Source of the DNA: Mytilisepta virgata
Lineage: Eukaryota; Mollusca; Bivalvia; Mytilida; Mytilidae
Assembly (NCBI GenBank): GCA_028015205.1
Contig: CM051514.1
Coordinates: forward strand, 33,186,150 to 33,250,149
Reading direction: 5' to 3'
Length of the DNA stretch: 64,000 nt
In this document: one piece after another, positions 1 to 11,300 of the stretch
How positions within the stretch are numbered: position 1 is the stretch's first letter
How the letters are laid out: the number at the start of each line of letters is the position of its first letter
The notes under the pieces: model-generated
Seen by the model: the letters and a program-made list of their open reading frames with translations, nothing else
The model's database searches: none
Told to the model about the DNA's origin: nothing
Translations under genes and position numbers: made by a program

Positions 1-37
1 TTAAAGTAAATTAATGTTATTGAGAAATAGCATTATC

Positions 38-1738
38 TTAACATCCTGATAGTTCTATTTGATGTAATTTTGCACTTTCTTTACTGGTGGCCTCCCTCAT
101 GTCACATCCTATGTAGAGTTGTCTTGGGTGATGGAACAACAGGGAATGTGCAAATTCTATCCCAATGTCTGTTAGACTGATGTATTTTACAAGCCTGGCA
201 GACTGGTTAAGGATATGAAGTCCATTGTTCTTGGGGTCTGTCACTACTGCATTGTCTACTGCTGTAGTCACTATATCATATGGATCAAATGGTTTGTCTT
301 TAGTATTGATATCAGAATGACCATTATAATACAGGACACCTCCATTCTGTGACAGCACTACTACTCTACCTCTGGATTCTAAATATACAATGTCAACCAC
401 CCAAATGTTACCATTCTTGTCACTGGTTATGGTGTAAGGCAATGTAAATAAAGGTTTGTTTTCCTTGTCATGTTCATATGTCATCTCATGTCTTCCTGTC
501 ATATCCATCACTATGACGACTGTTCTCCCAGCACCGACAGCACCTACTATGATTTTATTGTCAGTTGTTATATGAATAGCTATAGTTCCCAGTTTATACA
601 CACTATATTTTGTGTGTCTAAGTTTTCCTGTTTGTATATTTAGTTGTCGTAGTTTGGATCGATTGGTAGCTAACAATACATCACCCTCAGTTGTAATGGC
701 ATTATCAAAAACCTTCACATTGTAACTAGATATTGTCTTTAGATTGATTCCATCTACTCTTACATTCTCCAGCTTACTGTCTCCATGATAGCTTATCCAT
801 AAAGAATTGTCAGGGGAGGAGTACATTCTTGTAACTGCAGTTAAGTTAGTATTGAACTCATTCAGTTTCTTCACAGTTATTTCTGCAGGATTTATTTCAG
901 TATCAGGAGGTTCTACTAGAGATCCTACATTAGCCCGTGTAATTTGTCCAGGATTGAATTTTGGTACCCTTCCATGGTTCAGATCTGGAGTGGGGGTATC
1001 AGCTTTCATTGATCTGCTGAGAAAACTAAATTCTTTAAAAAATTTGGAGACATGTGTAGAGTTGATAATATTTTCCACCTTTTTGACCTGGTCTTCCATT
1101 TCTGATGTAGCTTTGTGTATTTTTGTTTGTTCTTGTGTGATTGAAGTTTGAACAGATGCCCTACTCTGACCAAGTTCATTTATGAGTTCAGTGATATGTT
1201 GGTCAACTGCCTTCTGAAGAGCTTTCTTGTGTTCAAGTATTTCTTCTTTTGTTTTGTCATGGTGATGGTTTTCAGATTTCATAATTTGATTTAATTTTTC
1301 ATGATTCTTGTCCAAACCTTGTATTTCCTGCTTTACTTGTTGTTGTTGGTGTATCAGATCCTTCTTTTTCTTTTCATATTCCTCCTGAATCTGTACCATC
1401 TCATGATTAGTATGGGAACTTTTTACACACTTAGGGCAGGTAAGCACATCACAGGTTTTACAGAAAAGACAGCAATTCTTTTGATCATGTTTGTGACACT
1501 TGATAGAATTAAAATCCAATGTCTCACCAGATTCCTCTTGATGAAGACCAATATCTTTTATATCTATAATTTTATGTTCTCCAGCAGTTTTGATCTTTGG
1601 ATGAATTTTTTCTCTGCATGTGTTACACATCAGCAAGTCACATTGTAAACACTTCCATTTAATGTTCTGATTTATCTCACATAGTTGACATTGAATTGGA
1701 ATTTGTCCTTTTTGAAGAGTTGATTTTGAGAGGGCCAT
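38..1738 (-). CDS. B-box zinc finger / coiled-coil / beta-propeller protein (TRIM-like, no RING)
   Basis: Intact 566-residue reading frame in a single exon. Residues about 17-57 form a B-box type 1 (CQLC, then CLQC, CNTC and a GEH). Residues about 80-115 form a B-box type 2 (CHKH, CKTC, CPKC, HTNH). Residues about 117-230 are rich in Glu, Lys and Gln in a coiled-coil pattern. The C-terminal half (about 285-560) has repeated hydrophobic strands with motifs such as SPDNSLWIS, DKNGNIWVVD and DPKNNGLHIL, typical of an NHL/TRIM-type six-bladed propeller. No RING finger precedes the B-boxes, so ubiquitin-ligase activity is not supported. Such intronless TRIM-like genes are greatly expanded in bivalves and are usually discussed in innate immunity; that role is inferred. 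The start is the first ATG of the frame. It lies upstream of and antisense to the aminopeptidase exons. Confidence 0.88.
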   Translation of the reverse strand: MALSKSTLQKGQIPIQCQLCEINQNIKWKCLQCDLLMCNTCREKIHPKIKTAGEHKIIDIKDIGLHQEESGETLDFNSIKCHKHDQKNCCLFCKTCDVLTCPKCVKSSHTNHEMVQIQEEYEKKKKDLIHQQQQVKQEIQGLDKNHEKLNQIMKSENHHHDKTKEEILEHKKALQKAVDQHITELINELGQSRASVQTSITQEQTKIHKATSEMEDQVKKVENIINSTHVSKFFKEFSFLSRSMKADTPTPDLNHGRVPKFNPGQITRANVGSLVEPPDTEINPAEITVKKLNEFNTNLTAVTRMYSSPDNSLWISYHGDSKLENVRVDGINLKTISSYNVKVFDNAITTEGDVLLATNRSKLRQLNIQTGKLRHTKYSVYKLGTIAIHITTDNKIIVGAVGAGRTVVIVMDMTGRHEMTYEHDKENKPLFTLPYTITSDKNGNIWVVDIVYLESRGRVVVLSQNGGVLYYNGHSDINTKDKPFDPYDIVTTAVDNAVVTDPKNNGLHILNQSARLVKYISLTDIGIEFAHSLLFHHPRQLYIGCDMREATSKESAKLHQIELSGC

Positions 1739-2039
1739 TTTTAATCAAGATGTCTGAAGTAACTAGCTTCCTTGCTTAAACAGATGAAAAATATATATAG
1801 ACTGAATACCTTGCATGATTGATTGAAATACTTAGTTGATTTAATGGTTTGAATGAATACACAAAATATTTGCATACCTATTGTATTCTTAAATGCCAGA
1901 GTTCATTTATTTTATTGTAGACCTTTAAATGACCTTAAATTATGTGCAATACTCATATATTGACATGAAATAAATGACAAGGGCTTAAAAAGTTTTAGTT
2001 AACTGGAAACATATTTGCAATAGTCATTACTTTGATCAA
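1739..2039. other. 5' flank of the TRIM-like gene, nothing recognised
   Basis: AT-rich sequence upstream of the minus-strand ATG. No convincing TATA box, further exon or repeat boundary was seen. Confidence 0.4.
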
Positions 2040-2335
2040 AATTTAAAAATCTTCTCGGAAACTGCTTGTCAAATAGATGAAATTTTATTAGAAGCATGAA
2101 TAAGAGGGTCCCAATCAAAATGCTGTCAGAGGGGAAATAGCCAAAAAAATTAAAAATCTCATCATCTGAAAATTACTGGCCAAATGAACAAATTTTTTCA
2201 GTGGAGATGATTTGAATTAAACTTAATGTTTTAATAGAAATTTGAAATAGATTCTATTTTGAAACTATTTGGATGGAATGACAGGTTACCAGGTGAGCAA
2301 TACAGGCTCATTCCTTGAACCTTTAGTTTAGCTTA
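2040..2335 (+). repeat. 3' fragment of the AGCTCACCTGG-hairpin repeat family
   Basis: It has the family phrase 'gaaactgcttg.caaat' and ends in ccaggtgagcaatacaggct, the same end seen near 13650-13670 and, in variant form, at 19118-19150. Confidence 0.6.
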
Positions 2336-2540
2336 AGAAGTTTTATGGTATCAGAGTTACGAGTTACCCTCCTTGATTAAAAGCAAAAATTGGAATGGTT
2401 TTTCCATGAGATAACCGTAGAAGTCATTTATAGATCTCTCAATTGTGAAGCTCTATATTTTGATTTCCCAGAACTTGAAAAATATTCCTGGAAATGTGCT
2501 GGAAAAATTTAAGAATTGTTAGAATTAAAGTATAAATATC

Positions 2541-2559
2541 TATATATATATATATATAT
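2541..2559. repeat. (TA)n microsatellite
   Basis: About nine TA dinucleotides in a row. Confidence 0.85.
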
Positions 2560-2594
2560 GAATTTGAGTAGTAAATACAGTTAGACAAGCATCC

Positions 2595-3240
2595 AAAGAC
2601 CAATGTGAGCTATTGCCATCACTTTGTGTCTGTCATCTGTCCATTAACTTCTCACATTTTGTTCTTCCTGATGAGAACGATGAAACAGAATTTAACCAAA
2701 CTTTTCAGTGATGTTTGTTTTAAGGTCCCTTCCAAGTGTTGTCTCATTGGTGCCATTTGGTCAACAAACATGGCTGCCAGAACCTATTCTAATTTCAGAA
2801 TGGCAAACTTTGAAAAAACCTTCTCAAGAATGATTTATCCAGTTGAACCTAGAAGTCCATATTACCAAGTGTTTGTTAGTTTGGTACCGATTGGAAATCC
2901 AAGATGGATGCCTGCAGCAAAATATTTTAAAAATTCCTGTTCTAAAGAACATTTGAGATTGATATCAAGCTTGGTTGATTTTATACCTATGTGTTCACAC
3001 ATAATTATTGTTGCTTTGGTGCCTTTATACCAGCTGAAATGCATGTCAGATCCCAAAAGGGCATTTTGGATTTGTTACATTTCAACGATCTTTTTCTCTG
3101 AAACTGCATAAGGCATAGATTTGAAACTTCTTATGAATGATCATTTGAAGGTACTATCCAAGTGGTGTTACTTTGGTGCCAGTCATAAATCCGAAATTGC
3201 CACCAGGGACAGACTGCTTTTTAAATTTTATTTGTCTTCA
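2595..3240 (+). repeat. AGCTCACCTGG-hairpin family fragment
   Basis: It begins near 'gagctattgccatcacttt' and carries the diverged 'tctgtcatctgtccattaac' motif, then 'ccaagtgttg' monomers. A 168-codon open frame here (2605-3111) translates repeat sequence and has no protein-family character, so it is not called as a gene. Confidence 0.6.
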
Positions 3241-3480
3241 TTATACAGTTGATTCTCGTCTCATATTCGCTTGAGTCGAAATTTCGGTTATGTTGAACTT
3301 TTTTTCTGGTCCTGAGCAAAGGACACTATAATCTATGTATTTTTATTCATTTTGTCCTGAAATTCGATTAGTCAAAATGGGTGTGTCAAGTGATATTATA
3401 TACCCAGTAAATATAATTGGTACAAAATAAACTCGTTATGTCGAATTAATCAATCATCTACTACAGAAAAACAAAAAATA
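3241..3480. repeat. Possible pogo/Tigger-type non-autonomous fragment
   Basis: It begins acagttgattctcg and contains 'tcgaaatttcggttatg' and 'ctcgttatgtcgaat', the style of pogo-like terminal regions also seen at 29212-29395. The right end is not clear. Confidence 0.3.
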
Positions 3481-3719
3481 CATACCTTTCAATTAGTAAC
3501 CTGTAGGGAATCTATGCCGGAAATGTCGAAACGTGAATTATTTTTTCGATGAAATCTTATATCGGCTTAAATGTTTATTAAAGTTCCAAAGGGAGATATA
3601 GATATTACTTTCCAGTGGTGGCATCTACCTTTTCAAGACCTTAATAACTTTGCACACATAATACAAACAATTAAGATTTTTGGTCCAAAGATACCTAATG
3701 ATTTAAACTTTGTTTTGTG

Positions 3720-4150
3720 ACCCTGACCTCGTGTTCATGGTTCACTGACTTCATAAACATAATGTATAATCTGTATCCAAGTTACATCTGTTTTTAGCAA
3801 CTGTAATTAACCTAGCTAGGACAACCTATTTCATGTATAGATAGTTCTAAGTGGGTACATGCCAGTCTGACACTTGTCTCAAGACCTTGGCTGCAATTAT
3901 ATGGTTGAGTATCTTTCATCCAAGTTTTGTGATTAAGTACATTTTTCAGCAACTGTAATACCTAGACCACCCTATTTGGGCTATAGATAGTTCTTAGGGA
4001 GTGAATGCCAGTCTGAAACCTGTCTCTGAACCTTGACCTCAATTTTATGCTTGAGTGACCTGTGTCACATTTTTGTGATTAAGTTCATTTCTTAGCAACT
4101 GTAAAACTTTGTTTTTGGTGGGAACATACCAGTCTGAGACCTGTCAGAAT
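3720..4150 (+). repeat. Three imperfect ~150-bp tandem units
   Basis: The anchor 'agcaactgta' recurs near 3796, 3948 and 4094, together with 'atgccagtctga' and 'tgattaagt'. A related, inverted and diverged family seems to occur at 60060-60600 ('actcaagc', 'cagactga'). Confidence 0.6.
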
Positions 4151-6206
4151 TTTCCTTTTACTTGTAATGTCGGTTATCAGATGCCCATGTGCATTCTCAG
4201 ACGAGACATTTAGTGTTGTCACTCTTGTTGTGATAAACATGAATTTTCCATCAATAAAATGAAGTTGTTTTTACAGTACGTAAAAGTCCTATTTAATCAT
4301 ACTATGGTCGTTATAAAGTTTGGATTATGTTAATGAGCTACAACTTGCCCAATTTTTGGAAAGATTGCAAATCTTCCTATGCCATCGGCCGGCAAAACAG
4401 GAAGTGGCCTTTTCGATACCATCGGACATTAGTACATAAAATGTAGTTCCAATGATGACAGCATTTTTTTTTTAAATTACGAGTACTTTATTCTTATTGA
4501 TAATATCTGAACTAATATTTTTAATTAACTTAATCTTTGTTATTTACCTAAATTTCCAAGAAAATAAAATGGATTTCCAAACATTATTTCGAAGACATGA
4601 CGTGCGGCGGATGATTATATCAAAGCAAATCTACGCAGATACAGTTTCCAGTTATATTTCCACTGGGTGCATAGATGTAAATACAGATATAGAAGGCTTT
4701 TACATTCATAGTTTTATTTTAAAGATTATCGATTAATAAAAAGTATTATGTTGCTTTTATAAATGTTAACTTAATATTCTTTTAGGATTGACCCTTTTAA
4801 ATTATGCATGTTTTGAACTTTCAGCCATTTTGTATTTCGGTCTGAGAAACGTGTTGTGTGCATTTAAGTTACTCAATTGAATTGTTTATTATAAAAAATC
4901 AATCTGACAAATCTCTGGTTAAATTTCCATTGATAGTTATGTGTACCACAGTTTCAAAATATTGACGGTGAAATGGATCAAGAATTTATTAGTAGAATGG
5001 ATATATAGTTATTTCGGGAACCCAAAAATAACTCCGGGAATCCCCGTACGTGCGCATTGACAAGGTGTAGAAAAACTTCCATGCGAGTGATTTACCTAAT
5101 CGTTTATCTAGATAAACTTGGGAGTTGGATTATTTGGAGTTGAAATTTGAAAAGCAAGAATGAATGTTTAATCTTTTCTCTATAACAGTCATTAACAGAC
5201 TTTTATTGTCAACCTGGAGGGCGATGAAGTCAATCTCAAATAAAACTTTCGTCAAAACTACAAAAGCGAAGTTTGAGTTGACCATATATTTAATTACTCG
5301 CCTGATCCATTTCAATGGTCCAAATCGCGAATATGACAGACGATATTTTAACGAAAGTCCGACTCGTGTAGTGAAAATAAAATCCATGCCGCCATTTTTT
5401 TTCAATCGGTAATTAAAGGGAAATAATCCAATAAAAAACATGGGTAAATTTACTCGACCCGCTGACAACTCGGACCACGGTAAGTCGGACCGGAATAACA
5501 ATAATTTAAAAAACAATGAGAGAGATACTATGTATCAAGTAATGATTCGATTTTATGAACTTCTTTATGTTGACTGTTGTACAGATTTTGTAAACTGGCT
5601 TAGAAACTTAGAAGGCATACAAGTTAAATTTGCCTTAACCTAGTTGAACTGTAAATCAGAGAATGACTCTTAATTTCTTTAAAAAACATTAGAATAAGAC
5701 TAGCTCTTCAAATAAAAACATAATCAGTGCTGATTGGTGCTTTGGAACGTCACGTAATGACCTCCCTGTTTCCCTCCACTTCTTGTTAGCTTCAGCATTG
5801 TTCAGGGAAAAAGTCATTTCTCCTGTCAACCTGAAGTAGCTAGGCCGCTGAGCCCTGGTCGCAAATACATTAAAACTTAACATTTTGAACACATTTCCAT
5901 CCGTTCCATTCACGTATAATAGGGTAGCGAGTAATCATCCGTTCTTGGGAACTTGTCAAAATTAATTGTGAATTTACTAATATGACGATTATTTCTTTAA
6001 TGGGCCCATTATTTGAGAAAAACCTTACGATTATCTCAGACATGCACGTGAATCTAATTTTTTAAGTCATTTTAAGTAAAATTACGGTCCAATAAGATAA
6101 TTTAGTAAAATGTATAACTTAAACACATTGAACTCTTATTGAAAATTATCTTCGGAAAACACTGTAATTGATCCCATATAGCAAAGATAATATCTGTGAT
6201 AAAATT
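4151..6206. other. No supported gene
   Basis: Short open frames (for example 4497-4736, 5130-5516 and 5440-5643) show no domain, signal peptide or family resemblance. A splice-donor-like GGTAAGTCGG follows an ATG frame at 5440-5480, so a first exon there cannot be excluded, but nothing links it to the aminopeptidase. Confidence 0.4.
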
Positions 6207-7120
6207 ATGTCTCCTCTTCGTAGAAGGGAGACATATTATTTTTGTAGTAATTATGTCGCCCCAGAAGTAGTCGGGATGACAGATTGTTATTGTTCTGTTT
6301 CTTTGGTTTTTTTTCTTCCATCTAATTTTGTCCGCACGAGTTTTCAGAGATGACTGGAACAATCTTTATGAAACTTCACAATAATGATGATCACCAAGTC
6401 TAGTTGTGCATGTAACATTAAAAATTTTCAAAATGGCCGCCGTTGCCATGGAAACGGAAAAAGTATGAAAATTTTTGAAGTCTTTCATATCTCAAAACTG
6501 CACCATAGAATTTCATGAAACTTTGTACTTCTCTAAAGTATGAGTAGTAGAACATGTTCATGGAAAAAAAATGCGATCGGTTGGATACGTTTGGCGGCCA
6601 TTTTGAAAAATGTTGGAAAAATGAACATTGTCCGATTTCAATGAAAATTGATATCTAGGCTAAATGTGGAGTGGCGAACAAGATGCAATCATCAAAATAC
6701 TAAATTTTCAAAATGGCCGCCGTGGACGCAATTGAAATTGTAGTTCGTCTTCTTATTCTCAGCGAAGCGTGTCCGAGTCATTACTTTTTTGTCTTTTGAC
6801 CTAGGCTTATACCCTTTGGCATGTGGGTGTATTACCATCAGGGGTGTGTTTCGCACCATTATGACCTTCATTCGACCCTGACCTTTGACCTCAAGGTCAA
6901 ATTATGGCTAGAATTATAGTATTTCCTTGTCCGGGTTGCAACTTTTTTTGTCTTTTGACCTATACCCTTGGGTATATAGGTGTATTACCATGAGAGTGTG
7001 TTTCGCGTACCATTATGACCTTCATTTGACCTTGACCTTTGACCTCAAGGTCACAAAATTTTTATTTTTAACCTAGAGGTAAAGACTGATCTAGAATAAA
7101 GTGAAGGGGAGACATATGTT
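6207..7120 (+). repeat. Molluscan-type interspersed repeat with two internal ~115-bp units
   Basis: It starts with the hairpin 'atgtctcctcttcgtagaag' plus 'ggagacat' and ends with 'aaggggagacatatg'. Inside are 'aaaatggccgcc' motifs and two copies (about 6783-6900 and 6944-7054) of a unit running from 'tttgtcttttgacct' to 'tgacctcaaggtca'. Each unit carries a perfect DR1 motif, TGACCTTTGACCT, at 6879-6891 and 7033-7045. Confidence 0.55.
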
Positions 7121-7531
7121 TTTGTTTGCAAAACAGTTCCACCTAGTTCCATTTGAAATTATACACAACTATAGTTGCAATCTTTCCAATGGTGATTTCC
7201 ATCAATTTGATTTTTTTATATTGGTCATCATTAAAAGATTATCAATTTGGAAAAAAAATTCTAATTAAGAACCAATCAGCTTTATATTCAGACTTGATGA
7301 GACAATCGTCATTAATTGAAATCAATTTATTATTCAAATGACATGAATCATATGACCCAAGCTGATGATGGCTTGGCTGCCGCTATTGTAAAATTGGTGA
7401 AGATTAAAAGATTTAAGTGACATTGAACTGAGCAAAATTTTAATAAGTTTTGATAAGCAAAACGTGAATAGATCATCAAACGAATAAAAACAATCAGTGA
7501 ACAAACACCTCATATTCCAAAAGGAATCTTA
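7121..7531. other. No feature recognised
   Basis: AT-rich sequence between two repeats; no exon or RNA gene seen. Confidence 0.4.
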
Positions 7532-7770
7532 GGGGCCTTGGTGGCCGAGTGGTATAGGTAGTTCGTCATGACTACTAATGATCACGAATCTCACCTGTGG
7601 CGGGGTGTGTTCGACCCCAATCTTAATTGACAAGGATTGCCAATTTTCCTACCAAAGGTTGGTGGTTCTTTCCGGGCACTCCGGCTTCCTCCAGCAATAA
7701 AAACTGGCCGCCGCGAAATGGCCAAAATGTGCTGTAAACGACGTAAAACCCCAACTTAACAAACAAACAA
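7532..7770 (+). mobile_element. tRNA-derived SINE, sense copy
   Basis: The head 'ggccttggtggccgagtgg' matches the Pol III A box TGGCNNAGTGG. A degraded B-box-like 'tgttcgacccc' follows. The body 'gccaattttcctaccaaagg', then 'ctccggcttcctcc' and 'ggccgccgcgaaatggcc', is shared with the copies at 22156-22386 and 29845-29974. The tail ends near 'aaacaaacaaaacg'. Relation to a named molluscan SINE such as RUDI was not verified. Confidence 0.75.
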
Positions 7771-8277
7771 AACGAATCTGGAAGTCATTTAATGTTTATA
7801 TCCCTTGTCAAAAATTCTAGGATTTCCAGTACGTTTTTAGTCTAACACTGGCTATCTCGGACCCTTGCACTTCAAGATAACAAGAATCAATTGTACATAG
7901 TGAATTGGCTGATAAAGTATTTTTTCCACTCTTTTGTCCTTGTTATCAAAATCTTTTCAGAATACAGGACTTCTTGCCCATTAAATCTCTCAAGTTTCAT
8001 GGATATGAGTGTTACCGTCACATTTTTGACAGTCTTCATAGTAAAGTTTTTGATCCACAGGCCCAAAACATATTTTGGAGAATTTTTTATATAGACATTA
8101 CTGGCCTGTAAGTGGTTTTTTTACAGGCCCACCAGCATTTTTACCCGCCTTGGGCTTCGGACTACTGGTTTATCGTAAAGACTGTTTTGATGACTAGATT
8201 TGGAAATAATCTGTGATAATTATTTATTCCAAGAACTTTTTATCAAAAGAATAATTTCCATTTGTCTTCTTTGATAG
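7771..8277. other. Intron or upstream sequence, no exon found
   Basis: No N-terminal aminopeptidase exon (the region that should hold an FPCFDEP-like motif) was recognised here or anywhere from 1740 to 8277. Confidence 0.4.
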
Positions 8278-8395
8278 AGAAAATGGTTTGGTGGCAGATG
8301 AGTACCAGGTTACAGAGAAAATGTCTACATACCTTTTGGCTTTTATCGTTTGTGACTTCAGGAATCTATCTGGCATTACCAAGAACAATATTACT
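8278..8395 (+). CDS. Aminopeptidase exon ([11 protein letters not shown])
   Basis: The acceptor is ttgatag and the donor gtaagt. One leading base is followed by 39 codons. It encodes [19 protein letters not shown] and onward, the end of the M1 N-terminal domain ('...MSTYLVAF'). Confidence 0.87.
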
Positions 8396-11300
8396 GTAAG
8401 TAATTTTCTTATGAATTTTATAATATCTAAATTATAATCTCTCTTCTCAAACTAACATATTGAAGAAGTTTTATAGAGAGTAATTCTTGAGCCATGATTA
8501 TGTGTATGTGTGTATATATACTGAACCGCAAAAGAAACGTCGCTTTTTCAAAATGTTAGCAAAATTCAAAATAAATATTAATTAATGATTTTTATATAAT
8601 CAGTATTACGATTACATCACCAGGTAAGATTAAATTACCTGTGAATTAAATTTTCGGTTGAATAATTTTCAGTTGATATCGTAGAGCGACCGTACCTAAA
8701 ACCGCTCGTGGGACACACTTGGCGGTAATTTTTCTTAAATCTTAAATGCTCATGAAATTCATGCTCCTTTATGGGTATAAAAGGCCGGAGAAAAAGAGTG
8801 TTAGTATCAGTGTTGACACAGAAGCTATGCCACGTCTGACTCCAAAACAGAGAGAACAGGCCATTGGTCGATTGGATGCTGGGCAATCTGCTAGAGTTAT
8901 TGCCAACGACTTCAACTGTGCTGTTTGAACAATTGAATGTCTACGGACACGGTACAATGCAACAAACACCACAAATGACCGTCCACGGAGTGGTAGACCC
9001 CAAGTCACTACCCCTAGACAGAATAGAGGCATTGTTCGTCACCATTTGCTGAATCGGTTCACCCCAGCTACCGAAACTGCCAGAAACACTGTTGGAACAC
9101 ATGGACGACCCATAAGTGATGATACGGTTCGTCGGCGATTAGCTGCTAGAAACATGAGATGTCGCCGTCCAGCAAGAGGACCTATTCTTACTCCTCGACA
9201 CCGTCAAGCTCGTCTTCAGTGGGCCACTCAGCGACAGAATCGGCGAAATCGACAATGGCGTAACATCATCTTCTCTGACGAAAGCCGTTACTGCATTTCA
9301 ACAGCTGCTGGGAGAACCAGAGTGTGGAGAAGACGCGCGGAACGTTACGAAGACAGCTGCATTCTGGAAACAGACGTGTGGGGAGGACCTAGCATCATGG
9401 TATGGGGTGGAATCGGCCTTAACGTTAAACTTGGTCCAGTCATCTTTCAGAACCTTGGCCCATGCAGGCAGAGGAAATGGCGTAACAGCTGCCCGTTACA
9501 TCGACCAAGTCTTGACACCCCATGTTCAGTCCCATTTCGCACGTCATCAAAACAAGACTTTCCAACAGGACAATGCACGTGCGCATACCGCAAGAGCCAC
9601 AAGAGACTTCCTACAGCAGAATAACATTAATGTTATGGATTGGCCGGCTTTGAGTCCAGATTTAAACCCTATTGAACATTTATGGGACGAAGTTCAAAGA
9701 CGGTTGAATAATGAGCAGCTAAGTCCGACAACTGCAGCTGAACTTTCACAAGCGTTTCAGAGAGTATGGGCACGTATTCCGATGGCGTTTATTAATCGGC
9801 TCATCAACTCCATGTACCGAAGATGTGCCGCAGTAATTGGTGCCGGTGGAGGACATACACGTTATTAACGGACGTGGGAGCACAGCATTGAAAACATGTG
9901 ACGTTGCGACAATTGTGACGTTTTTGTGAACAATGTAACCAAAAGACTGTAAATCATTCATTAAATTTTGTAAAAATTAATTTAAAATATATAAATGTCA
10001 CTTTGAAATAAATGTATGTGAACATGTCATTTTGTGCGACGTTTCTTTTGCGGTTCAGTATACTATATTATGATGGTAACTCGTTTCACTAATGTCTGTC
10101 CTATGTCCTCTTTTTTTTGCTATCCATATATATGTATTATTTCCACTAATCATGTGTATCATTTCAGTATAAATACATGCATCAATAAATGATATCTTTA
10201 TAAATCACCATATTAATGAGGAGAATGGCAATAATTTAAAAAAAAAACTAAAATGTATTTTAGTATGGTGCTTGGACAACAAAAGAAAGTTTACACCAAG
10301 CTGAGCTAGCACTACAGACAGGAATAGAAACTATTACTTACTATGAAGAATTCTTTGGAGTAAAATTTCCTCTTCCTAAACAGGGTAGGTAGATACGTCA
10401 ACACTTTCCAGAAGTTAGAAGATCAAGTGTATTGAGAAGCAATTAGTTCATGTTCTTTGTATTTGCATAGTCTGTATCTGTTGATTCTCACTATCGAGTA
10501 ACTTGGTTTTTGATCTTGGAAAGTGTAAAAAGAACATTATCAGTATCTTGTAATGAGATTATGCATCTTATATTCTATTTTCAGGATCCGAATCATTGTA
10601 GGTGATTTTCATGCAGCTTCTACCAATCTATTTGCAAGACTATAACAAGCAATTTGATTGGCTAAGAGACTGCACGAAATCTACATTCTACCTGTCTGTA
10701 ACCAAGCATGGTTGCCATTTTTAAAACTGGTATTTCAGAGGAATTGAATATTTGACAAGAAAAAATAATCATAAACTGTGCTTTGGTAATAATATTCGTT
10801 TAAATTTTATTCGAATTTGAAGCAACCGTGACTTTAAAAAATTACCAATTGCTCTATTTAAACTTTAGTGACGTCACGATGTTTTGCAATTTCCTGCAAT
10901 TTCCCAGACTTTTCGTTTTCACCTATAAGTTAGATTGCATTAGAATAGGAATACAATGTAACAGTGTTGTATTTAATGTAGTTCCTGCGTTAAACTTGAT
11001 TTACTGTCGTAAATATCCGTTTACCTGGCTCTGCAAAGCGTTGCCAGGTAAACTCAGTTTGCGACAGTAAAATCTACATTTTACGCGGGAACTACATCAA
11101 CTAAAACACTGTTATTTCCTAATTCTAAAACTCAAATTTGGACAATTGTCTCATAAATAATTCACTTAATCCGAATAAATCTGTTACCAAAGGAACTGGC
11201 AAATGGCAAATTTATCATATTCTTTACAAAAATCAAATCTTTGGTTTTCATGAAAAAGAAAAAAAATATAAATACACTTACCATTAATGTTCAGTATAAT

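Larger units (their letters stand above)
8521..10058 (+). mobile_element. Tc1-type DNA transposon, 1538 bp
   Basis: Perfect 23-bp terminal inverted repeats begin CTGAACCGCAAAAG (8521-8543 and 10036-10058), flanked by TA at 8519-8520 and 10059-10060. It lies in an aminopeptidase intron in the sense direction. The internal transposase frame is broken (see 8827-9868). Identical ends suggest a recent insertion; the breaks suggest it moved with help from another copy or died soon afterwards. Confidence 0.95.

Noticed and set aside
2605..3111. 168-codon open frame
   Set aside because: It translates the AGCTCACC repeat family and has no domain or family pattern.
4497..5643. Small open frames as N-terminal aminopeptidase exons
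   Set aside because: None shows the M1 N-terminal domain pattern or a suitable phase and splice border.
7532..7620. Functional tRNA gene
   Set aside because: It has an A box but no foldable acceptor or anticodon arms, and it continues into a SINE body.
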